Positions 52,741 through 59,620 of a stretch of 64,000 nt of DNA are shown here, in pieces (within the stretch, counting starts at the first letter, position 1; the number at the start of each line of letters is the position of its first letter). The translations under genes were made by a program, and so were the position numbers. Under the pieces are notes generated by a model. It saw nothing but the letters and a program-made list of their open reading frames with translations. It was not told where the DNA came from and ran no database searches. Source of the stretch: DMER64 sp049652385. GTDB lineage: Bacteria; Bacteroidota; Bacteroidia; Bacteroidales; UBA932. Location of the stretch: contig JBASDX010000005.1 in the NCBI GenBank assembly GCA_049652385.1, positions 1 to 64,000 on the forward strand, in the 5' to 3' direction.

Positions 52741-55217
52741 AAAATACCTTCTGTTTGTCCGGTGGGCAAAACCGAGCCGGGTTTAATCCGTGAGGCTTCT
52801 TCAAGATCACCGACTTTTCTGGTACGAGAGGCTTTTCTTTGTCCAAACCGAATACTGAAACTCAATTTTATTTTTTGCAAATGCGGCTTCTGATCAATAG
52901 CATACTGTATGGCCTCTTCTGTCTTAAACGTAAGATTATTCGCAAAAGTACCAAAAATATCATTGACATTAAGAGTTACGGTAGCCTGATTTTTCCAGAA
53001 ATGTTTCTTAATGCCGCCATTGGCAAAAAACATGGGGTCTATATGAAAATACCCGTACGGTACGGGACCTTGATACATGGCGTTCAGTTCAATTTTCCAA
53101 TCTTTAGGCAGCACAAAAGTGATTTGTCCATACGCGTTGCTCAGAAATCCGTTGTTTTGGTACGGCTTCTGTGTTCCGGGTACGTCCTTTGCTTTATTCC
53201 CCATGTAAATTAATGTGCCATTCAAGGTAAGATACAACCATTTTGTAACAGGATATTCACTTACGGACAATACCCCACCCGTCATACTTTGTACACCAAA
53301 ATTTTCAAAGATCAACAATTTGTTTCCTTCCGCGTCGTAATGCGGAGTCTGTATGATGGCTTTTTTAGTATGGGCATAAAGGAGTGCCAAATTGAAATGT
53401 GTTTTAAAGTTGACACCCAGCGCTACCTGATGTGACAGTTCCGGATCTAAATCGGGATTCCCTTCAACGCTGGAGTGCGCATCTATATATGCCCTGAACG
53501 GATTCAGCTGGTTGTAGGAAGGCCTGCCTATGCGGCTGGTATACGACAAGGTCAACCGCCATGAGGAAGAAGGATTATAGCCGGCAAAAACGGTTGGAAA
53601 TACATTAAAATACTCTTTTTTTGTTGTTTTATCGGTAGAAATCCAATCTCCCACGGAACCTGTAAATTCACCCCGCAGTCCGGCTTTAAACATCCATTTG
53701 ACTCCAAGCATTTTGCCTACAGATGCATAGGCGGCCCCAATGTGCTCCGTATAATTAAACACATTGGAAAATTCCCGGTTGGTCGTCCATTGTGCCTCTA
53801 AAAAATCTTCCCTCAACAAATTGTTGTCCGTTTTAGTAGTAGCCCATTTGATACCCGTTTCCAGCATGCCTGTTTTCCAAAACGTCTGTTGGTAATCAAG
53901 TCTTCCGGAAAAAAGATGAATGTACCGGTTGCTTTTTTGACGGAAAATCTTGTCCATTCCCCAACCTTCGACTATCGTATTTTCTTGAAAGTTTTCTGAA
54001 GGCATATCGTAATAGGCATAATCTGCATTGAAAGTCAGTTCTTGTCCTTTTGCTTCGTTAAACAATCCGGTATAATTGACATTAGATGTGATGTTCTTAA
54101 ATGCGTTTTTGTTTTTTATGATGCTTTTTGTTTTGCTGATCAGCTGTCCGCCTATATAAAAGTCTGTAAAATTATCGTTGCCAAAACTATCCAGACTCTG
54201 CTCCTGCCATAAAGTCGTCACGATATAACCGACCGTATGCTTTTTTGTCAAAAACACATCCTGACTCCATTTGGCCGTATGACTTACATTGGTAGACAAT
54301 AAATCGGTATGGGCTGCCTGTTCCGTTTGTACTTCTTCTCCTAAAACGGTAAGGCTGTTCAATTCCAAGCCCGTTTGGTCCAGCCTGCCGTTGTACATAA
54401 ACGACGTATTGGTTTTGTCTGTTCTCAGGTTCAAGTTCGTACCTGCACCGCCTTCATGTTCGAATTTTTTATGTTGCATACCGCCATAAAAAACGTTGGC
54501 AGAACCGCTTAATCCTTTTAACAGATTCTTTTTCATTTTGATGTTGATAATACCTCCGGATCCTGCTGCATCGTAACGGGCCGAGGGATGGGCCATCAAT
54601 TCGATTTTATCTATAGTCGTTCCGTCAGTAGCCCGCAAAAGCGCTTCCAGTTCCAATCCGCTCAAATAAGAAGGGCGTCCGTCTATCCAAACACTCACCG
54701 GCTGCCCGTTGAGTTTAACGTTTCCTTCCATATCTATGGTCACTCCCGGGGCTTTGCGCAACACTTCCAAAGCATTGCTGCCTTCTGTAGACACAGCCTC
54801 GGCCACATTCATGACAATTTTATCAATCTTATGTTCAATGAGCGGTACTTTTGCCGTAATAACAGCCGTTGTAAGTGTTTGCACATCTTCTTCCAGCTCC
54901 AGAATCCCGGCATCATACCGTTCTTGCACCAGCTCGACAGGCAAGGTATAGTCTTTATAACCTATAAAAGTGGCTACCAGGTTATACCTGCCGTACGGGA
55001 TTTTCTCCAGATGGAAAGATCCGTCTTCCTGTGACGTTCCTACGGCTGTTATCTGATACAAACTGTCAACCACGGACAACGTCGCATACGCCAACGGCGC
55101 TCCCGTTTCTTTGTCAACCACAGTCCCCCTGACAGCAGCCTTGTCAGGATCTTTGGCTGCTGAAAGGACGACTGTTCCCAAAACAAGACAAACTACAATC
55201 CCTATTCTTTTTATCAT
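52737..55217 (-). CDS. Outer-membrane beta-barrel protein, TonB-receptor-like
   Basis: An 826-aa outer-membrane protein. A signal peptide (about residues 1-20) is followed by a carboxypeptidase-regulatory-like beta-sandwich (about 27-110: VRGTVVDKETGAPLAYATL), a plug domain (about 120-235: ALEVLRKAPGVTIDMEGNVKLNGQPVSVWIDGRPS, read in parts, and AAGSGGIINIKM), and a large barrel whose last strand is LSFSIRFG. A ~33-residue soluble tail follows. This is the outer-membrane beta-barrel family 3 type, which often lacks proven TonB uptake. It is fused by 4-bp overlaps to the GntR gene before and patatin after. Confidence 0.86.
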   Translation of the reverse strand: MIKRIGIVVCLVLGTVVLSAAKDPDKAAVRGTVVDKETGAPLAYATLSVVDSLYQITAVGTSQEDGSFHLEKIPYGRYNLVATFIGYKDYTLPVELVQERYDAGILELEEDVQTLTTAVITAKVPLIEHKIDKIVMNVAEAVSTEGSNALEVLRKAPGVTIDMEGNVKLNGQPVSVWIDGRPSYLSGLELEALLRATDGTTIDKIELMAHPSARYDAAGSGGIINIKMKKNLLKGLSGSANVFYGGMQHKKFEHEGGAGTNLNLRTDKTNTSFMYNGRLDQTGLELNSLTVLGEEVQTEQAAHTDLLSTNVSHTAKWSQDVFLTKKHTVGYIVTTLWQEQSLDSFGNDNFTDFYIGGQLISKTKSIIKNKNAFKNITSNVNYTGLFNEAKGQELTFNADYAYYDMPSENFQENTIVEGWGMDKIFRQKSNRYIHLFSGRLDYQQTFWKTGMLETGIKWATTKTDNNLLREDFLEAQWTTNREFSNVFNYTEHIGAAYASVGKMLGVKWMFKAGLRGEFTGSVGDWISTDKTTKKEYFNVFPTVFAGYNPSSSWRLTLSYTSRIGRPSYNQLNPFRAYIDAHSSVEGNPDLDPELSHQVALGVNFKTHFNLALLYAHTKKAIIQTPHYDAEGNKLLIFENFGVQSMTGGVLSVSEYPVTKWLYLTLNGTLIYMGNKAKDVPGTQKPYQNNGFLSNAYGQITFVLPKDWKIELNAMYQGPVPYGYFHIDPMFFANGGIKKHFWKNQATVTLNVNDIFGTFANNLTFKTEEAIQYAIDQKPHLQKIKLSFSIRFGQRKASRTRKVGDLEEASRIKPGSVLPTGQTEGIL

Positions 55218-55573
55218 GGTTTCAAATTTTTATAATATACTTCAATTTCTTCCATCGTAATACCCAATAAATCCAATTTCTTAAAAAAAAGAGGTAACTC
55301 TTCTTTTAAAAATTGTTCTTTTTGAGAAGTCAATATTTCCTTACGGGCTCCGGGTGCTACAAAAAAGCCAATCCCTCTTTTATTATATATGATTTCTCTT
55401 TGCTGCAAATAATCGTAGGTCCTGGCAATCGTGTTGGGGTTTACTCCCAACGCGGTACCCAACTCTCTTACGGAAGGAATTCTCTCTTCTGCCACCCATT
55501 GTTTGCTTAAGATTCTCTCACATAAGGTATCTGCTATTTGCAGGTAAATGGCTTTATGTTCTTTAAATTCCAT
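55214..55573 (-). CDS. GntR-family regulator (YtrA type)
   Basis: A 119-aa short GntR regulator. The winged helix (about residues 10-76: IYLQIADTLCERIL, RIPSVRELGTALGVNPNTIARTYDYL) is followed by a brief helical dimerisation tail and no ligand-binding domain, the YtrA subfamily plan. Such regulators repress ABC-transporter operons that contain them. It is the third gene of its operon and probably binds the palindrome at 57166-57189. Confidence 0.92.
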   Translation of the reverse strand: MEFKEHKAIYLQIADTLCERILSKQWVAEERIPSVRELGTALGVNPNTIARTYDYLQQREIIYNKRGIGFFVAPGARKEILTSQKEQFLKEELPLFFKKLDLLGITMEEIEVYYKNLKP

Positions 55574-55579
55574 GCCCCA

Positions 55580-56326
55580 TCAATATTTTGTGGTTTTAAT
55601 CAACCGGTACGTTCCAAACCAGCAAGAAGCTGCTACCAGTCCGCTTACGCCATACGTTATACCTGCCATCTTGCTTTCCATCGTTCCCTGTGATAACTTC
55701 TCAAACAACATATCCGTAAAACGTTCTAAAACTTCTGTACCCATTGCTTTTATTACAAGACCGGCCGCTAAGCTGAGTAAGACAGTAAAGCCCATAAAAA
55801 CAGCAAAGGTTTTTGCCACTTTCTGTCGTTTGAATACCATATTTCCCAAAACAAACAACGACTGGATGACAAACAAATCAAAAAAAGTTTTTACAGTAAA
55901 CATCCTGATGCTGTCGGTAAAAAGAGAGCCGGAGAAACGTGAAGGGAGCAGCAGATAAAACAACGTTTCCGCCGCAAATAGAGATACAAGCATTGATAGA
56001 GTTACACATACAAAACTGACTACAAACATGCTCACTGTTTTCTCCAGAACAGAGGCCGGAAGCTGCACATAATGCAAGCCTTTCTTTTTATGATTTACCG
56101 TTCCGTACAATTTGGAAGGGGCAAAAACCAGCGCAATAGCAACCATAAAAACCATATAAGTCTTGTCAAAATTATGGAGAGGAAAGGACAGTGACGAAAA
56201 CGCAAATAAAAAAATTAAGTAAATTCCGGTCATGCTTAAAACATTCAAACCAAAATTTGCAGGAAGTTCGCGGCACTCTTTAAAGAGAAGTGCACCAAAC
56301 CGTTTTATGTGAAATGTATTATTCAT
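55580..56326 (-). CDS. ABC-transporter-type membrane protein (permease)
   Basis: A 248-aa protein with about six hydrophobic segments (LNVLSMTGIYLIFLFAF, FVCVTLSMLVSLFAAETLFYLLL, FMGFTVLLSLAAGLVI). It carries no recognised motif beyond this plan. It lies between the ABC ATPase and the GntR gene, 12 bp after the former, so it is the likely permease half. The substrate is unknown; related modules are tied to cell-envelope stress. Confidence 0.72.
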   Translation of the reverse strand: MNNTFHIKRFGALLFKECRELPANFGLNVLSMTGIYLIFLFAFSSLSFPLHNFDKTYMVFMVAIALVFAPSKLYGTVNHKKKGLHYVQLPASVLEKTVSMFVVSFVCVTLSMLVSLFAAETLFYLLLPSRFSGSLFTDSIRMFTVKTFFDLFVIQSLFVLGNMVFKRQKVAKTFAVFMGFTVLLSLAAGLVIKAMGTEVLERFTDMLFEKLSQGTMESKMAGITYGVSGLVAASCWFGTYRLIKTTKY

Positions 56327-56338
56327 CTTTTCTTTTTT

Positions 56339-57160
56339 TTAAAAATGTGCTTTGAACCATTCTTTTTGTTTGAGAGCTGCATTAAATAACGTTTCCAGGT
56401 TCACTTTTGTATCGATTCCGTTTACATTGGCTTTAACCAAAGAGTAACCCAGTGGCGTTTGCTCAGAATACAATACGCCGTCCGGCTCCTTTGAAGCGGT
56501 AATAAAACAAAGTTTTTTGGTAATTTCTTCAATCGAAGCGTGCAGAAGTACTTGCTTTTGATCTAAAATGATTACAGGATCAATCAGGTTCTCCAAATCC
56601 CGGACCTGGTGTGTGGATATGATAACCAACTGTTCTTCGCTTACAAGTCCGGCAACTGTACTGCGAAACACCGACTTGGATGTTATATCCATACCGTTGC
56701 TGGGCTCATCCAGAAGCAGAATTTTTGTATTCAAGGCAAGCGCATAAGAAACATGAGCCTTTTTTTGCTGCCCGGCAGACAAATCCCTGAATTTTTTTCT
56801 CGGATCTACTTCAAAGCGCTCCATTATGGTGCAGAACCGGTCGTAATCGAAGCCGCGGTAAAACGAACCGTTGCTGCGTACAAACTGATGAATGGTACCT
56901 ACAGGATTTTCAGGCTCTTCCGGCAAATAAAATATGTCCTGTAAAAATTCCGGCTGCCTGTCGTACGGATTAAATCCGTTAACCATGCACGTTTCTTTCG
57001 TACTTTTCAGCAATCCTGCCAGAAGTTTCAGTAACGTAGTTTTTCCCACTCCGTTTTGCCCTAATAGCCCGTATACATTGCCTTTAGTCAAAGAAAGCGA
57101 CAAATCACGAAAGACGTTGTTCTTTGAATAACTGAATGTTAAGTTATTAATTTGAATCAT
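56339..57160 (-). CDS. ABC transporter ATP-binding protein
   Basis: A 273-aa ATPase with Walker A GQNGVGKTTLL, signature LSAGQQKKAHV and Walker B ILLLDEPSNGMD followed by the H-loop STHQVRD. The ~75-residue C-terminal extension after the core is typical of YtrB/drug-export-type ATPases. It is the first gene of a five-gene operon under the GntR-type operator. Confidence 0.92.
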   Translation of the reverse strand: MIQINNLTFSYSKNNVFRDLSLSLTKGNVYGLLGQNGVGKTTLLKLLAGLLKSTKETCMVNGFNPYDRQPEFLQDIFYLPEEPENPVGTIHQFVRSNGSFYRGFDYDRFCTIMERFEVDPRKKFRDLSAGQQKKAHVSYALALNTKILLLDEPSNGMDITSKSVFRSTVAGLVSEEQLVIISTHQVRDLENLIDPVIILDQKQVLLHASIEEITKKLCFITASKEPDGVLYSEQTPLGYSLVKANVNGIDTKVNLETLFNAALKQKEWFKAHF

Positions 57161-57165
57161 TATTT

Positions 57166-57189
57166 AGTGTATTAGTATATTAGTACACC
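57166..57189 (-). promoter_or_regulatory. Palindromic operator for the GntR regulator
   Basis: The site reads AGTGTA, 12 bp, TACACC on the plus strand; inside it TTAG-TATA-TTAG continues the near-palindrome. Its outer part matches, apart from one bp of spacing and one end base, the AGTGTA-N13-TACACT site I recall for B. subtilis YtrA. It covers about -2 to +21 relative to the predicted start, an ideal place for repression. Confidence 0.65.
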
Positions 57190-57190
57190 G

Positions 57191-57198
57191 CAAAAGTA
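57191..57198 (-). promoter_or_regulatory. Promoter -7 element for the ABC/GntR/OMP/patatin operon
   Basis: TACTTTTG on the minus strand; predicted transcript start near 57187 and leader about 27 nt. The GntR-type operator begins right at the start site. Confidence 0.6.
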
Positions 57199-57254
57199 AT
57201 AAACCTTTTTTACTTTCCAAATTTTTTTGCAACTTTTTTAAATTTTTGTTTTTG

Positions 57255-57262
57255 TATCTTTG
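57255..57262 (+). promoter_or_regulatory. Promoter -7 element for ftsE
   Basis: TATCTTTG lies 15 bp before the ftsE ATG at 57278; the predicted leader is about 12 nt. The T-rich run upstream has no single clear -33 element. Confidence 0.55.
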
Positions 57263-57277
57263 TTTAAAACTTCTGTA

Positions 57278-57985
57278 ATGGCCCTTATTCAACTCTCCGG
57301 AGTAGATATCATCAAAGACAACAACTTAATTTTAACGGGTGTTGACCTAACCCTGAAAAAAGGAGATTTTATATATTTGGTGGGACGCGTAGGAACCGGC
57401 AAGACATCTCTTATTAAAACGTTGATTGGTGAATTTCCCGTAACAAAAGGACAGGCCACCGTTGCAGGTTTTGACCTTCTCACTTTAAAAAGAAGGCAAA
57501 TCCCTTTCCTGAGAAGAAAAATTGGAGTAGTCTTTCAGGATTTTCAATTGCTCCAGGATCGTTCTGCATACGACAACCTGGAATTTGTGCTGCGTTCTAC
57601 CGGCTGGAAAAACAAAAGCGAAATCAAAAAACGTATAGAAGAAGCCTTGAACAACGTGGGGATGCTGCATAAAGGTCATAAATTTCCACACCAATTGTCC
57701 GGTGGCGAACAACAACGGATAGCCATTGCCAGGGCTATTCTCAACAACCCGGAAATCATTCTGGCAGATGAGCCCACCGGTAACCTGGACAGTGATACGC
57801 AACAAGAGATCATGCAATTGTTTATGGACATACACCGGCAACAGCAACCTGCCATGCTGGTAGTTACTCACAACCGGAGTTTATTGAACCGGTATCCGGG
57901 CCGCATTTTCAAATGCGAAGCAGGTTTTTGTTCAGAAATGGCCGACCGTCGTGAAATCGATTTATCCGGGTTTATGGAATCATGA
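57278..57985 (+). CDS. ftsE: Cell-division ATPase FtsE
   Basis: A 235-aa ABC ATPase from the ATG at 57278; the in-frame codon at 57260 lies inside the -7 element. Walker A is GRVGTGKTSL, signature LSGGEQQRIAIARA, Walker B IILADEPTGNLD. Close similarity to FtsE includes IPFLRRKIGVVFQDFQLL. FtsE works with the membrane protein FtsX to control cell-wall hydrolases at the septum; no ftsX is in this window. It overlaps nth by 4 bp. Confidence 0.88.
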   Translation: MALIQLSGVDIIKDNNLILTGVDLTLKKGDFIYLVGRVGTGKTSLIKTLIGEFPVTKGQATVAGFDLLTLKRRQIPFLRRKIGVVFQDFQLLQDRSAYDNLEFVLRSTGWKNKSEIKKRIEEALNNVGMLHKGHKFPHQLSGGEQQRIAIARAILNNPEIILADEPTGNLDSDTQQEIMQLFMDIHRQQQPAMLVVTHNRSLLNRYPGRIFKCEAGFCSEMADRREIDLSGFMES

Positions 57986-58623
57986 AAACGAAAAAGGAAA
58001 TAAACCGGATTATCAGTTGGTTTCAAAACCACATGCCCAATCCGGAATCAGAACTGCATTACAAAGATCCGTTCAGTTTGCTGGTGGCCGTTATGCTGTC
58101 TGCGCAGTGTACCGACAAGCGGGTCAATATGGTCACACCTGCCCTCCTGAAACGCTACCCCACTCCCGATCACATGGCGGCTGCCACTCCGCAAGAGGTT
58201 TTTCCGTACATCCGGTCGGTGACCTACCCCAACAGCAAAGCCAAACACCTGGTTGAAGCGGCCAGGGTCCTTAAAGAACAGTTTGGCGGCCGCGTACCTT
58301 CCACCGTGGAAGAATTGCAGCAATTACCCGGTGTGGGTCGAAAGACGGCGCACGTGATAGCTTCGGTGGCTTTTAACAAACCGGTGATAGCCGTTGATAC
58401 GCATGTTTATCGCATTTCACGCAGATTGGGTCTCTCTGACGGTACTACGCCTTTGGCCGTAGAAAAAGATTTAAACCTGCAGTTCCCTCCGGAATACAGG
58501 GCGCGGGCACACCATTGGCTTATCCTTCACGGTCGGTATGTATGTACGGCCAGGAAACCAAAATGTGAAACATGTGGTCTTTCCGCCTGTTGCGATACGT
58601 ATAAAAAAGACAATACACCATGA
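57982..58623 (+). CDS. nth: Endonuclease III
   Basis: A 213-aa DNA glycosylase/AP lyase for oxidised pyrimidines. It has the helix-hairpin-helix LPGVGRKTAHVIASVAF, the catalytic Lys/Asp pair region (SAQCTDKRV with K; AVDTHVYRISRRLG with D), and a C-terminal iron-sulfur cluster (C-x6-C-x2-C-x5-C type: CTARKPKCETCGLSACC). It overlaps ftsE and the recombinase by 4 bp each. Confidence 0.95.
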   Translation: MKTKKEINRIISWFQNHMPNPESELHYKDPFSLLVAVMLSAQCTDKRVNMVTPALLKRYPTPDHMAAATPQEVFPYIRSVTYPNSKAKHLVEAARVLKEQFGGRVPSTVEELQQLPGVGRKTAHVIASVAFNKPVIAVDTHVYRISRRLGLSDGTTPLAVEKDLNLQFPPEYRARAHHWLILHGRYVCTARKPKCETCGLSACCDTYKKDNTP

Positions 58624-59600
58624 AATTGCCGGAAGGTACTCCGCCTGCATGGGCAGACGCCGTTCAACATTTTCTCATGTATTTACGCCTGGAGCGTGGT
58701 TTATCTGTACATACGCAAAAGGCCTATCTTCAGGATATCAAGCTGTTTTTAAAATACCTGTACACCACTCCGGTGAAGGGAGAAACAACACTTCGGCAAA
58801 CCGGAACGGACACAGTACAACCGGGCAGGCCGCTGCCTCTGAGTCCGGAATCTGTGCTTCCTGAAGACCTGGAAGCCTTCCTTACCCGGGTAGCCGATTC
58901 GGGGATGTCTGCAAAAACGCAGGCCCGTACTCTCTCGGGGCTCAATGCCTTTTACAGCTTCCTTGTCATGGAAAAACGAGTAACCACCAATCCCTGCACA
59001 CGTGTGCATAGTCCTAAAACAGGTCAATCTCTGCCTGTGGTCCTTTCTGTTCAAGAAGTGGAATCGCTTTTGCAATCTGTCGATCTAAGCCGCCCGGAAG
59101 GTCATAGAAACAAAGCCATACTGGAAGTCCTCTACGGTTGCGGTTTGCGCGTAAGCGAACTTACAGCTCTCAAATATTCACAACTGTTTTCCAAAGAGGG
59201 ATTCGTGCGCATTACGGGAAAAGGGAATAAACAACGATTGGTGCCCATCGGTTCCTATGCCCTAAAAGCTTTAGATCAATACGCCCATTGGAGAAACACA
59301 CTCCGGATACGTCCTGCCCACCAGGATGTTGTGTTTCTGAACCGCTACGGAAGACCTCTTTCCAGGAACATGGTCTTTCTGATAGTCAAAGAACTGGCAG
59401 AGAAAGCCGGTATTAAAAAAAATATTTCACCACACACTTTCCGACATTCTTTTGCCACTCATATGATCGAAAACGGAGCTGACTTGCGGGTTGTACAAGA
59501 GATGCTGGGTCACAGCAGCATCCTCACTACAGAAATATATACACATGTGGAAACTTCTTTCTGGCAGCATTCCGTGCTGAAACACCATCCACGCCTGTAA
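58620..59600 (+). CDS. Tyrosine recombinase XerC/XerD type
   Basis: A 326-aa recombinase for resolving chromosome dimers at dif. An N-terminal SAM-like DNA-binding domain (about residues 10-110) holds a ~20-residue Thr/Pro-rich insert (around 48-78) not usual in XerD. The catalytic domain has R (GCGLRVSEL), K (GKGNKQR), H-x-x-R (HTFRHSFATHM), H (LGHSSI) and the nucleophile Tyr (TEIYTHV). Which of XerC or XerD it is cannot be told from sequence alone. It shares a unit with ftsE and nth. Confidence 0.9.
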   Translation: MKLPEGTPPAWADAVQHFLMYLRLERGLSVHTQKAYLQDIKLFLKYLYTTPVKGETTLRQTGTDTVQPGRPLPLSPESVLPEDLEAFLTRVADSGMSAKTQARTLSGLNAFYSFLVMEKRVTTNPCTRVHSPKTGQSLPVVLSVQEVESLLQSVDLSRPEGHRNKAILEVLYGCGLRVSELTALKYSQLFSKEGFVRITGKGNKQRLVPIGSYALKALDQYAHWRNTLRIRPAHQDVVFLNRYGRPLSRNMVFLIVKELAEKAGIKKNISPHTFRHSFATHMIENGADLRVVQEMLGHSSILTTEIYTHVETSFWQHSVLKHHPRL

Positions 59601-59620
59601 AAAAACAGTATATTTGCTTC

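Noticed and set aside
52737..55217. SusC-type glycan receptor with a polysaccharide-utilisation locus
   Set aside because: The barrel protein is the smaller ~826-aa family type, and no SusD, glycoside hydrolase or hybrid sensor gene is nearby.
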